Assembly (NCBI RefSeq): GCF_002097715.1
Contig: NZ_CP020740.1
Location: 89,350 to 153,349, forward strand
Length of the DNA stretch: 64,000 nucleotides
Direction: 5' to 3'
Source: Burkholderia ubonensis subsp. mesacidophila
GTDB lineage: Bacteria; Pseudomonadota; Gammaproteobacteria; Burkholderiales; Burkholderiaceae
The notes beneath the pieces were generated by a model. The model worked only from the letters and a program-made list of their open reading frames with translations, had not been told where the DNA came from and did no database searches. Within the stretch, counting starts at the first letter, position 1, and each line of letters starts with the position of its first letter. Of the stretch, positions 52,730-60,241 are shown piece by piece. The position numbers and the translations under genes were made by a program.

Positions 52730-53077
52730 TTAGGCCGCGGTGACTTGCGCCGCTTGGCCGGCGCCGAAGGCTTCCGTCCATTTCTCGTCGGTGATCGCGT
52801 CAAGCGTTGCGATCGCAGCCGCGCGCGACGCGTCGATCGACCGCGCCTCAGAGCCGGGCACCTGACGGCCGAGCAGCACGTCGGAGACGGTGTAATGCGG
52901 CGCCTCTCTGATGGGCACGCCGACAATGCCATGTACGGCCCACGTGCGGCCGCGATGCACGAACGGGATGCCGATCACCTCGACGTCACCCGAGCGCATC
53001 GCGACCGCGAACACCACCGCGTCGGCGGGGCGGGGCGTCGGCCGGGCCGGCGGTTTCTTGGAAGAGGAACGGGCCAT
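52730..53077 (-). CDS. Hypothetical protein
   Basis: This 115-aa protein starts at ATG 53077 (MARSSSKKPPARPTPRPADA). After a basic, Pro-rich N-terminus it has a small beta domain (VVFAVAMRSGDVEVIGIPFV; TWAVHGIVGVPIREAPHYTV) and a C-terminal helical tail. No family is recognised. The gene upstream on the same strand ends 4 bp before its start, so the two are an operon. Confidence 0.6.
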   Translation of the reverse strand: MARSSSKKPPARPTPRPADAVVFAVAMRSGDVEVIGIPFVHRGRTWAVHGIVGVPIREAPHYTVSDVLLGRQVPGSEARSIDASRAAAIATLDAITDEKWTEAFGAGQAAQVTAA

Positions 53078-53081
53078 CGAT

Positions 53082-53501
53082 TCAACTCCTGTCAGGTAGC
53101 GCCACGTCGATGTAGGGCACCGGCGGCTCGTCCCGCACGAGGGCGAAAAAGTCGCCGGCGGCCACCGGATGTTCGATGAAGTGTTGCGGGTAGCTCGGCG
53201 CGGCATAGGTGACGTCGAGCAGGTCGCCGGCGGCCGTGCGGACCAGCGAGTGCGACACGAACCGGATCGCCACGAGGAAATCGGCTTGATTGAGCCAGCC
53301 GCGCACGGGCGTGTCGCCGGGATGCGACCGAAGCCACAAGTCGACCTGGTCGTGGCAGTAGCCGGGCCTCGGGGCGCAGCCCGGCAGCGCGTCGACATAG
53401 CGAGCGATGGGAAGCGCGTCACGGAAGTCGTGCGCAATCGCGTCGGCGAGCGTCGCCTGTACGGCGGCCAGCGCGGCGCGACGGCTGAACTCGTTTGGCA
53501 T
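53082..53501 (-). CDS. Hypothetical protein
   Basis: This 139-aa protein starts at ATG 53501 (MPNEFSRRAALAAVQATLAD). It has an alpha/beta look: DQVDLWLRSHPGDTPVRGWL, FLVAIRFVSHSLVRTAAGDL, LDVTYAAPSYPQHFIEHPVA. No family is recognised. GGACCCACC-type upstream sequence gives no clear ribosome-binding site. It forms a pair with the next gene. Confidence 0.6.
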   Translation of the reverse strand: MPNEFSRRAALAAVQATLADAIAHDFRDALPIARYVDALPGCAPRPGYCHDQVDLWLRSHPGDTPVRGWLNQADFLVAIRFVSHSLVRTAAGDLLDVTYAAPSYPQHFIEHPVAAGDFFALVRDEPPVPYIDVALPDRS

Positions 53502-53542
53502 GGTGGGTCCCTGTCTCTGTGTCACCAGTAGTCTCACGCGTG

Positions 53543-54178
53543 CTAGTTCAATCGGACATAGCCGGCGCGCACGAGGCGACGGCGCGCACGTGCGTACCGC
53601 ACGCACGCCATCGGTCGCACAACCGACGGCCAGCCGGCGTCGAATCGCGCCCGGTCGCGGATGTAACGCTCCAGCTTGATTTCTGCCGGCGCCAGCGGCG
53701 CGCGGCGCATGTCGACGCGACGACGATAGGCGTCCGCAAGCTCGAGCGCGCGCGCCGCGACACGGTAGGCGCGCCGGTCCAGAGTGTCGAGTGCCGAATC
53801 GCCGTGCCACTGGCCCTGGTCAGTCAGAGCAACGTATCGGTTGGCGCGCGTGATCTCGATCTGCAGATCGCGATAGGCGTTCAGCAGCGCGTGGTCGCGG
53901 TGCCCATCTCCGGTCGACGCCGCGTCGGCAAGTGCGGGCAACGTGAACTTGTACGGGCCGTCGTCGGGACGGGCCTCGTTATTTGCCTCGATCCGGTCAT
54001 GCGTGTCGTACGCGTACTGCTCGAGGCGCTCGGCATTGTCGCGCGCGCGATCCATTCGCGCCGTCGCCTGGTCGCGGCGACGCTGGAACCAGTGGGCGAT
54101 ACCACCGGCGGCAATGAAGCCGCCGAGCGGCTTCGCGACTTCCTCGACGACTTTCCAGATTTCGTTCAGTTCGGGCAT
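53543..54178 (-). CDS. Hypothetical protein with N-terminal membrane-proximal helix
   Basis: This 211-aa protein begins MPELNEIWKVVEEVAKPLGG with a weak hydrophobic helix (PLGGFIAAGGIAHWF). A long charged helix rich in Arg/Asp (RRRDQATARMDRARDNAERL) follows, then an alpha-helical domain. The layout resembles the third gene of the 35.7-39 kb operon. No domain is recognised. Confidence 0.55.
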   Translation of the reverse strand: MPELNEIWKVVEEVAKPLGGFIAAGGIAHWFQRRRDQATARMDRARDNAERLEQYAYDTHDRIEANNEARPDDGPYKFTLPALADAASTGDGHRDHALLNAYRDLQIEITRANRYVALTDQGQWHGDSALDTLDRRAYRVAARALELADAYRRRVDMRRAPLAPAEIKLERYIRDRARFDAGWPSVVRPMACVRYARARRRLVRAGYVRLN

Positions 54179-54271
54179 GCCTATGACGTTCCTTTTTCAG
54201 TGGTGGGGCACGTTATTTACTGCGGTCATCGACATTGGCATCGCCGTTGTGCGCCGCGGTCCCGCGCGGCA

Positions 54272-54358
54272 GACGCCGATCATATGTGCACACAACCACG
54301 CGTCGAACGCATCGAAGCCCGCGATCGTCTGCCCGAGCCTGTGCACGTTCTCGCAGGC
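54272..54358 (-). pseudogene. 3' fragment of a paralogue of the HEPN-like gene
   Basis: The 29-residue stretch ACENVHRLGQTIAGFDAFDA continuing to WLCAHMIGV matches the C-terminus of the 43008-43445 protein (ACDNAHRLGLTVAGFDAFDD, WFYTHVVGV). Upstream the similarity is lost. It sits in a 54197-54385 frame that is otherwise unrelated. A relic of a second copy. Confidence 0.65.
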
Positions 54359-54400
54359 CAGCCTCGAAAGTCGGACCCGCTGCACGCCGGTGCGCCTCCG

Positions 54401-55483
54401 TCAAAACCCGTACTGGTCGTCGCCCCAGCGCCGCAACACCTGATAATCGTGCTCCGGCAGCACGATCAGGCCGGCCTCGGCCGCCTCGAGCACGCGCTCC
54501 AGCTGGCCACTTTTCACCAGGTTGCCGTGAAGGCCGTAGAAGTACCATGCGAAGCGATGGCCGATCCGCTGGTCGAACTGCACGAGCTTCCCATACAGGC
54601 TGTACGCGTCGAGCTTGGCCGTGTTCTTCAGTTCCGCGAGCTTGCGCGTGTGAGTCCAGGCCGGCACATAGTCCAGATGGCGGCCGCTGCGCGGATCGTC
54701 GTAGTCCTCGGTTTTAATCACCCAGCGCTGACAGAGCCGCTCGCCGGCGCGGCCCGCGCTTGACGCGGCCCAGTCGTCGAAAAAGCGGCGGCCGCGCCAC
54801 TGCTGCCGGTCGTAGCCGGGCACGAGCTCTCGCGTCGTGACCGCGCGGGACTCGCCCGTATCGAGGTTGCGCTCGAGCAGTTGCCGATCGCCTTCGCGCT
54901 GCCGCCGCTCGCTGTAGGTCGCCTCGGCGAGCGCCATGAAGCGCTGCATGTCGGTGACCGCCTGCAGGCGATAGCGCGGCGCGCCGAGAAGGCGCCGCTC
55001 GCATCGCTCGACCGGCACGCTGCACCACCCTCTGCGCAGTTCGTCCTCGCGCGGCAGGCCCCAGTACGTGTCGCGCGGGAACACCTCGCGCTCGACGAAT
55101 TGCTGCTCCTCCCACACCTCAAGCTGCACGAAGTTGTCCGGGTCGCCGCCGCGGTCGTGCACGAAGTAATGCAGCACCGGCTCGATTTCGACCAGCCGGT
55201 AGCCGGCGTCCTTGTGCGCTTGCCATACGGCATGCGCCGAGCCGAGCGCGGCGAGCTGCGCGTCGATCCACGCGCGGTAGTCGGGGGCGATCTCGCGTCC
55301 GTCGGCGTCGATGATGCGCGCCGGCTGCGCACTGAACTCGTCGCGCGCCTTCACATGGCGCACGCCGCGAAACTCGGTGCGCGTAGCGAAGGCCGTCAAC
55401 AAATCTGCGTGCTTCGCAGTGACGGGCGTCGCCGCGACGATCGTCGCGAGCACGTCGGTCTGCAGGTCATATTCCTTGCGCAT
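54401..55483 (-). CDS. Hypothetical 360-aa plasmid protein
   Basis: It starts at ATG 55483 (MRKEYDLQTDVLATIVAATP). It contains DNFVQLEVWEEQQFVEREVF, RGWCSVPVERCERRLLGAPR, RRFFDDWAASSAGRAGERLC and LVKSGQLERVLEAAEAGLIV. The mix of aromatic and acidic residues suggests a globular enzyme-like protein, but no known motif stands out. The frameshifted small gene upstream ends 15 bp before it, so they probably form an operon with the MqsA-like regulator. Confidence 0.65.
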   Translation of the reverse strand: MRKEYDLQTDVLATIVAATPVTAKHADLLTAFATRTEFRGVRHVKARDEFSAQPARIIDADGREIAPDYRAWIDAQLAALGSAHAVWQAHKDAGYRLVEIEPVLHYFVHDRGGDPDNFVQLEVWEEQQFVEREVFPRDTYWGLPREDELRRGWCSVPVERCERRLLGAPRYRLQAVTDMQRFMALAEATYSERRQREGDRQLLERNLDTGESRAVTTRELVPGYDRQQWRGRRFFDDWAASSAGRAGERLCQRWVIKTEDYDDPRSGRHLDYVPAWTHTRKLAELKNTAKLDAYSLYGKLVQFDQRIGHRFAWYFYGLHGNLVKSGQLERVLEAAEAGLIVLPEHDYQVLRRWGDDQYGF

Positions 55484-55497
55484 TGCAGGGCTCCCGT

Positions 55498-55769
55498 TCA
55501 GGGTCGGGCGGCCGGTGCATCGGCCGAATGCATCAGGGCCGCTTGAGCGACATTGATGCCGTCCACGGTCAACGTGATCTCGAAATACGCGCCCTTGGGG
55601 GGGCGCCCACGATGTTGAGCAGCCCTTTTGGGGCGCATGCACGCGCGACCTGTAGTTCGTCCGGTTTGTATTCCCATCGGGTTGCGAGGTTCAAGTCCGA
55701 CGGTGAATCGAAGGTCCGCATAAACCGCGTCTGCGCCGGGGTCAGTCGAATCGTCAAGGGCTGGCTCAT
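55498..55769 (-). pseudogene. Small gene with a frameshift in a C7 run
   Basis: From ATG 55769 the protein reads MSQPLTIRLTPAQTRFMRTF to CAPKGLLNIVGAPP, then loses sense. Removing two bases (or adding one) at the run of seven G (plus strand, about 55599-55605) continues as KGAYFEITLTVDGINVAQAA and ends AADAPAARP-type text. The TGA at 55498-55500 lies neatly before the next gene. This may be a sequence error, a slippage site or a real mutation. About 89 aa when restored. Function unknown. Confidence 0.6.
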
Positions 55770-55773
55770 GGTT

Positions 55774-56451
55774 TCACGCTCCGGGCGCTCGTGTCGCCGC
55801 GCGCGGCGTGCGCTGCTCGAGGTGAATCACGTTCGCGCGCGCGAAGGTCACGCGTTCGGGAATGAAGAAGCCACGGTATTCGCCGCCGGCGCCGGCGGCG
55901 CCGACGAACTCGGTGACGAACGCGCCGTAGCCGTCTTCGTCGACCAGGCCGTCGTGCATGCGATCCAGGCAGACGGTCGCGCGCAGCAACGGGCCGTAGA
56001 CCGGCTGCAGCTCGACCACGTCGCCATTTTCGATGGTGTCGCGCTGGCGATCGCGTTGCGCGTCCCAGCCGCGCGTCATCGGGCCCGGCGCCGGCGCGAA
56101 GTCGCTCGGATAGCGATAGCCCCACGACCGGCGCAGCAGCAACCACGCGGCGATCGGCATGGGGGCCTGGCCGGCCTCCCAACGCTGGACCTGGCGCTCC
56201 TTCACGCCGAGCAGCGCGGCGACCTGCGCCTGGGTGCGCCGGCCGCGCAGGCGGGCCGACTTGATCTCGTCGGGCGTCGGCCCGCCGTCGTGCGGTGCGA
56301 CTTCGAGCGTCACGCCCCCGTCCCACTCCAGCGCGACCGGGCCGTAGCACTTCTCGCACGTGGCCGCCGCGCCGTCATAGCTGTCGTCCGGGTGATGGAC
56401 CTCGCCGCGTTTGCCGCAGGCCGGGCAGCGGTAGACGTACAACACCGACAT
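55774..56451 (-). CDS. MqsA-like zinc-ribbon plus XRE regulator
   Basis: This 225-aa protein has an N-terminal zinc ribbon (YRCPACGKRG and TCEKCYGP, four Cys) followed by an XRE HTH (RLRGRRTQAQVAALLGVKERQVQRWEAG, about residues 67-95). The order is that of MqsA/YgiT antitoxins. A C-terminal extension of about 110 residues (VVELQPVYGPLLRATVCLDR) is extra. No MqsR-type toxin is adjacent. CAGGAGGC precedes the ATG. Two palindromes in the promoter are likely its operators. Confidence 0.78.
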   Translation of the reverse strand: MSVLYVYRCPACGKRGEVHHPDDSYDGAAATCEKCYGPVALEWDGGVTLEVAPHDGGPTPDEIKSARLRGRRTQAQVAALLGVKERQVQRWEAGQAPMPIAAWLLLRRSWGYRYPSDFAPAPGPMTRGWDAQRDRQRDTIENGDVVELQPVYGPLLRATVCLDRMHDGLVDEDGYGAFVTEFVGAAGAGGEYRGFFIPERVTFARANVIHLEQRTPRAATRAPGA

Positions 56452-56472
56452 AAAGCCTCCTGAACAGGAACC

Positions 56473-56517
56473 CGTCTTAAAGACGTATGACTCAGCATAG
56501 CACGTCTTTAAGACGTG
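56473..56517 (-). promoter_or_regulatory. Twin operators of the MqsA-like gene
   Basis: CGTCTTAAAGACG (56473-56485) and CACGTCTTTAAGACGTG (56501-56517) are palindromes with the same half-site CGTCTT, centred 30 bp apart. They lie 22-66 bp upstream of the start codon, overlapping the expected promoter. MqsA-type regulators repress their own promoters through such paired palindromes. Confidence 0.75.
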
Positions 56518-56565
56518 TCAGGCGTCGGATAAAACGGCCCGGTGGCGTTTTGACCCATTAAGCGC

Positions 56566-56593
56566 AATGCCGCTAATACGCCTTGGCGGCATT
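56566..56593. repeat. dif-like palindrome C (11-6-11)
   Basis: Left arm AATGCCGCTAA, spacer TACGCC, right arm TTGGCGGCATT (one mismatch). Its left flank CATTAAGCGC resembles the left flanks of sites A and B. It lies 84 bp before the 151-aa gene; site D lies after it. Confidence 0.75.
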
Positions 56594-56677
56594 GACGCGT
56601 GATGCGGGACCGCCAACGGACTGGTCACCTTCTCGACGTTGCTGTATAAGAATATATCTCCATAGAGCACAAGCGCC

Positions 56678-57133
56678 ATGCATCTCTTCACTCCAGCCGA
56701 TCACGACGCCGCCGTGTTGGCCATGCTCGACCACCCGGATATCGGGAATCGCCAGTTGCTCGGCTTGATGAGCGGCATCAAGCGTCGCGCGCGTGCCCGC
56801 GCGGTCATCGCGTTCGTCCAGGCGATCGAGCCGCCCCCGCCCGATGCGACGATCACGACGACGCGCCATCTGATGCAGGTGCTGTTCGGCCGCGCGGTGT
56901 CGGCCAACGATCTGCATCGGCACTTCGCCACGCCGGGGCGCCTCGCCGACGATCGCGCCGACATCTCGGCGCTCGCTGCGTGGCTGGAGGCCAACCGCGA
57001 GCGATTGACGGCCGACGCGGAGCGCTTGATGCTGGAACTGGAGGCGGCCTGGCAGGTGTTCAGGGAAGCAGCCGCCGAGGCGGCCGGCAAGATCCGGAAG
57101 GCCGGGCGGCCGGAGCGTCGAGGCGAGCCGTGA
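56678..57133 (+). CDS. Hypothetical 151-aa protein carried between two dif-like sites
   Basis: It starts at ATG 56678 (MHLFTPADHDAAVLAMLDHP). It is mainly helical, with LMSGIKRRARARAVIAFVQA, a Pro-rich turn (EPPPPDAT) and a long C-terminal helix (AAWLEANRERLTADAERLML). No family is recognised. It is the only gene between the 28-bp sites C and D, so it looks like a one-gene mobile module. A TATAAG and two ATATAT elements precede it. Confidence 0.65.
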   Translation: MHLFTPADHDAAVLAMLDHPDIGNRQLLGLMSGIKRRARARAVIAFVQAIEPPPPDATITTTRHLMQVLFGRAVSANDLHRHFATPGRLADDRADISALAAWLEANRERLTADAERLMLELEAAWQVFREAAAEAAGKIRKAGRPERRGEP

Positions 57134-57198
57134 GATGAACTGGGCCGTCGCCGGACAGTCGTCATCCAATGCCGTTCAAGGATATATCCCTATACAGC

Positions 57199-57226
57199 AA
57201 TGCCGCTAAGCGGACTTAGCGGCATT
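57199..57226. repeat. dif-like palindrome D (11-6-11)
   Basis: Arms AATGCCGCTAA and TTAGCGGCATT are identical to those of site B and perfectly complementary; the spacer here is GCGGAC. It lies between two convergent genes, so a promoter-operator role is unlikely. The right flank shares ATTGACGGCGCG and CCGGCCGGAGCCGGG with the right flank of site B. Confidence 0.8.
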
Positions 57227-57272
57227 GACGGCGCGCGACAAAACTCCGGCCGGAGCCGGGCGTGTCGCCGCC

Positions 57273-57518
57273 TCAGACGTATGCCGGCGTGCGCCGGCCC
57301 GCCCATAGCCCGACAACGACGCTGGTTACGTGGATTACCCCGCGCCCCCACGGGAACAGCGTGGCCGGTGCCAGCGCGCTCCATGCGAGCGTGCCCCAGG
57401 CGCTGACGGCCAGCGTTGCGGCGATCAAGCGCAGGTAGCCGCCGTCCAGCCGCAGCAGCGCGATGGTCGCGATGAGCCCGACCGGGATTGCGATGGCAAT
57501 TTCCGCATTGTTCAGCAT
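57273..57518 (-). CDS. Small membrane protein
   Basis: This 81-aa protein (ATG 57518) has two to three hydrophobic stretches: EIAIAIPVGLIATIALL, RLIAATLAVSAWGTLAW and GVIHVTSVVVGLWAG. No family is recognised. It is one of a series of small leftward membrane proteins between 57 and 59.4 kb. Confidence 0.6.
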   Translation of the reverse strand: MLNNAEIAIAIPVGLIATIALLRLDGGYLRLIAATLAVSAWGTLAWSALAPATLFPWGRGVIHVTSVVVGLWAGRRTPAYV

Positions 57519-57670
57519 GATGGTCCTCGTTGGATGTTGCGAAGTATAGAAGTGCGTCCCCGCGTCCGCTCAATCGTGGTGAGATCCCGCTACGTGGCGC
57601 AAGCTCAGCGCGTCGCCACGCACCGACGCCGGCTCGGGCGTTTCCGGCTCGAGTACGCGCGCCAGGACGG

Positions 57671-57955
57671 TCAGCAGGATCGCCGCCAGTGCCCTGTCCA
57701 CAGGCCGACCGTACCCTCAACCGGTGCGACCAGGAACAGTGCCCATGCCGGCGGTGCAATCCAACAGGCGCTCACCACCGCGAGCCGCCCGAGGAGGTAG
57801 GCCCGCGGCGAGCGCGTCATACCGACAGCGAGGACGAACGCCAACGCACTGATTCCCACCGCGACCATCGTCAGGCCGGGGAACAGCTCGGCCCAGTGCG
57901 CGAGCAGGTTCATTGCCGTGAGCGCGGCCGGGTCGACCGCCGTCGCGCCCGTCAT
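57671..57955 (-). CDS. Small membrane protein
   Basis: This 94-aa protein starts at ATG 57955. It has hydrophobic segments LTMVAVGISALAFVLAVGM, then LLGRLAVVSACWIAPPAWALFLV. It overlaps the previous gene's stop by 4 nt (ATGA), so the pair is coupled. Function unknown; two coupled small membrane proteins may form a complex. Confidence 0.6.
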   Translation of the reverse strand: MTGATAVDPAALTAMNLLAHWAELFPGLTMVAVGISALAFVLAVGMTRSPRAYLLGRLAVVSACWIAPPAWALFLVAPVEGTVGLWTGHWRRSC

Positions 57956-58185
57956 ACCAACTGCTGTTTGTCGCGCAGCGCTTGGTATAGGCTGGTGCCG
58001 AGGCTCCCGAGCGGTACGACGAACACCAACGCAAAGCCAAACGCGAACAGCGCGCGGAGTGCAGGGTCGGTTGCCGTGCGCGCCTGCTCCAGCATCGCGT
58101 AGAGAATCCAACCGATCGCGTACAAGCCGGTCCCGATGCCGACGATCACCGCGAACACGGTCGCGGAATTGTTCAGTCTTTTCAT
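57952..58185 (-). CDS. Small membrane protein
   Basis: This 77-aa protein (ATG 58185, MKRLNNSATVFAVIVGIGTG) has two transmembrane helices: ATVFAVIVGIGTGLYAIGWILYA and ALFAFGFALVFVVPLGSLG. It ends in a short basic tail. Coupled to the next gene by an ATGA overlap. Confidence 0.6.
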   Translation of the reverse strand: MKRLNNSATVFAVIVGIGTGLYAIGWILYAMLEQARTATDPALRALFAFGFALVFVVPLGSLGTSLYQALRDKQQLV

Positions 58186-58263
58186 CTTGTTTCTCTCTCA
58201 GTGTCCAGCGATCGGCCGGCCCGGCGACGCTTTTGCTCCAAGTATTTCCCGCGTGTTACACAT

Positions 58264-58455
58264 TCAGCCGATGGTCTCAATCTGTGCCTGCACGTACCGT
58301 GCGGCGCTCATACCGTCGTGGAAGGACGGTCGCATCTCTTCAATTCCTCCAATCAGCCACGTCAAGTCTGCGTCACTTCGCCCAAAGGCGCGTCGGGCTT
58401 CCATTTCAACAGAATCGACCCAAGCGACAAACGTATCTATCGGTTCATTGGCCAT
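58264..58455 (-). CDS. Hypothetical small protein
   Basis: This 63-aa acidic protein (MANEPIDTFVAWVDSVEMEA...GGIEEMRPSFHDGMSAARYV) is predicted to be helical. No family is recognised. It lies between two small membrane-protein genes on the same strand. Confidence 0.55.
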   Translation of the reverse strand: MANEPIDTFVAWVDSVEMEARRAFGRSDADLTWLIGGIEEMRPSFHDGMSAARYVQAQIETIG

Positions 58456-58470
58456 AACTTTTCCGTCGTC

Positions 58471-58737
58471 TCAGTGACCCGAGGAATCATCGTTACCCGA
58501 CGCCGGGCGTGGTAGCACGCCGGTCACAAAAAGCAGCCCGGCCAAGCCGATGATGATCGACACCAGTGCCGGGAAGCCCATCACTCCGGGTGCCATCCAG
58601 GCCTTCATCATGGGCGCGTTGTCAAAACTGCCTGGCGGAAATGGTCTCGCGAGCCATCCCAACATCCACGCCCATAGCCCTGCGCAGAACGCGAGCAGAA
58701 GCACTCCGATCAGTCGGTACGCAATTTTCTTTGTCAC
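58471..58737 (-). CDS. Small membrane protein
   Basis: This 88-aa protein has helices YRLIGVLLLAFCAGLWAWMLG (about 8-28) and FPALVSIIIGLAGLLFVTG (about 55-73). It ends GNDDSSGH. No family is recognised; it sits 15 bp before the 58264-58455 gene on the same strand. Confidence 0.6.
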   Translation of the reverse strand: MTKKIAYRLIGVLLLAFCAGLWAWMLGWLARPFPPGSFDNAPMMKAWMAPGVMGFPALVSIIIGLAGLLFVTGVLPRPASGNDDSSGH

Positions 58738-58746
58738 GCGGTTTTC

Positions 58747-59166
58747 CTATTGCTGGTCCCCGTGCCCATCTCGCCGCAATGAAGCACGGTAAAAGAGCCA
58801 CACGACGACGCTATACGCCAGGATGGCGGGGCCTAGCCAATAATGTCTCTCCATCAACCCGCTACGAACGGTGTCGTTGGTGATGGGGAATCCGATTGCC
58901 CAAAGTCCCCATGTCAGCACAACGTTCGCGGCGGTGCCGCTCACCAGTGCAAAAAGGTAGCGTAAGCACCGCGTCGACATTGTGCGACCAGGTTCGGTTC
59001 GCGCGAGTGACAGAAACACGGCCGCGATACCCAACGCGAAGAGTGCAAGCGCATTGAGTTCGCCTTTCATAGCTCCGGCGCGCCACTGGGGAGCCAGCGT
59101 GATTAGCCCGGTGAACGTGGCTAGACACACGAATGCAAGGACGTGCCAGGTCTGTCGAGCGTGCAT
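58747..59166 (-). CDS. Hypothetical polytopic membrane protein
   Basis: This 139-aa protein has four hydrophobic segments: WHVLAFVCLATFTGLITLA, LNALALFALGIAAVFLSLA, ALVSGTAANVVLTWGLWAIG and YWLGPAILAYSVVVWLFY. The start is ATG 59166, one codon after a GTG. It ends 9 bp before the 58471-58737 gene. Confidence 0.6.
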   Translation of the reverse strand: MHARQTWHVLAFVCLATFTGLITLAPQWRAGAMKGELNALALFALGIAAVFLSLARTEPGRTMSTRCLRYLFALVSGTAANVVLTWGLWAIGFPITNDTVRSGLMERHYWLGPAILAYSVVVWLFYRASLRRDGHGDQQ

Positions 59167-59211
59167 CACGGCTGGCCCACGAGAATCGTCGTCTTGCCGC
59201 TGCTACCGTTG

Positions 59212-59340
59212 TCAGAAGTCACTGTGGTGTCCTTCTTTCTCAGCCCGCATGACGAAGTAAATGACAATGGCTCCCACGACACACATAACACTGGCACACA
59301 CGATAAGTTCAAGGAATGAGCGATCGATATTTACAAACAT
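59212..59340 (-). CDS. Very small membrane protein (42 aa)
   Basis: From ATG 59340 it reads MFVNIDRSFLELIVCASVMC then VVGAIVIYFVMRAEKEGH, a single transmembrane helix with a charged tail. AGAGGG lies upstream. Its start overlaps the 3' end of the 94-aa gene by 32 bp in another frame. Proteins of this size with one helix often modulate larger membrane complexes, which is inference. Confidence 0.5.
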   Translation of the reverse strand: MFVNIDRSFLELIVCASVMCVVGAIVIYFVMRAEKEGHHSDF

Positions 59341-59593
59341 TTACGATACCCTCTAGATGGTTGTGATTCTGGTTAATAACGTCATTTGTTTTTTGTTTCG
59401 TTTGCTGGGCGCGTGCCAGCGCAAGGTGAATTCGTTGGGCCGTTTCCTCTACCAATGCCAACTCACGCACGGCTTTTTCATCTGTGATGCGACGCTCGCT
59501 GCAGTAGCGTGCGAGCGCATCGCTGTAAGCTTCGGCGATGTAATCCGGCAAGGCCATCCGCGTTTCAGGTGCGGCAACAAGCTTCAAAGACAT
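59309..59593 (-). CDS. Hypothetical small protein
   Basis: This 94-aa protein (MSLKLVAAPETRMALPDYIA...) has a helical core, EAYSDALARYCSERRITDEK, and AQRIHLALARAQQTKQKTND. No family is recognised. It overlaps the next small gene by 32 bp. Confidence 0.6.
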   Translation of the reverse strand: MSLKLVAAPETRMALPDYIAEAYSDALARYCSERRITDEKAVRELALVEETAQRIHLALARAQQTKQKTNDVINQNHNHLEGIVNVCKYRSLIP

Positions 59594-59623
59594 TGGCGTT
59601 TCCGGTATGTGTTCCCATCGACA

Positions 59624-59878
59624 TCATTTGCGCCGCCGATATGCGTCGGCTGTCTGAATAGGATCATCAAACGAGCGCATGACTGAGTATGCCTGCTCGC
59701 GCGCCTGGAGCTCAGACAGCGTTCCCCCTGCGTCGACAAGCGGGGCGCCACGCGTTTCGAACCAGTGGATCTCTCGTATCGGCTCCAGTGTGCCTTCGGA
59801 CCATACGCGGTAGCAACCGCTTCTTGAGAACGGCGGGTGATCGTAGGGGCCTTCGTGTGTAACGTAATGGCGCGCCAT
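59624..59878 (-). CDS. Hypothetical small protein
   Basis: This 84-aa protein begins MARHYVTHEGPYDHPPFSRS and contains GCYRVWSEGTLEPIREIHWF. Beta-rich with a C-terminal helix (REQAYSVMRSFDDPIQTADA). No family is recognised. It is in a run of similarly spaced leftward small genes. Confidence 0.6.
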   Translation of the reverse strand: MARHYVTHEGPYDHPPFSRSGCYRVWSEGTLEPIREIHWFETRGAPLVDAGGTLSELQAREQAYSVMRSFDDPIQTADAYRRRK

Positions 59879-59893
59879 CTCGTTTTCCTTGGT

Positions 59894-60217
59894 CTACAGC
59901 GATTCGACAGCCGCGCGAATCGCGCTCAGTTCGTTCGTGGCGAGAGTGGCAATGCCGCGCACACCTTCGAGGCCCGCGCCCTCGATCCTATACAGCGCCG
60001 TCGTGCGCTGCCCGACCGTCGCCTTGATCGTTGTGCCCGACTTGACGAAGCGCTGCCGACCACCAAGGGTTGCCAGCACACCGCCCGAGTGCCCGAATAC
60101 GGGTGTTTTCGCTGTCGGGATTCGGACATGTTCCTGCCGCGTCTCACCGTCCGGCACGAACCCTGATACCAGCAGCAGATCGATCACAGCAGCCATCGCC
60201 TGTTGGTTCTTGGTCAT
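59894..60217 (-). CDS. Hypothetical small protein
   Basis: This 107-aa protein (MTKNQQAMAAVIDLLLVSGF) contains GGVLATLGGRQRFVKSGTTI and RGIATLATNELSAIRAAVES. It looks like a small alpha/beta protein. It ends 15 bp before the 84-aa gene. No family is recognised. Confidence 0.6.
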   Translation of the reverse strand: MTKNQQAMAAVIDLLLVSGFVPDGETRQEHVRIPTAKTPVFGHSGGVLATLGGRQRFVKSGTTIKATVGQRTTALYRIEGAGLEGVRGIATLATNELSAIRAAVESL

Positions 60218-60241
60218 GTCCGTTTTCCTTCATGCAGTCGG

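Noticed and set aside
53495..54763. 422-aa rightward frame
   Set aside because: It overlaps two minus-strand genes with good starts and has low-complexity Arg/Val/Ala composition.
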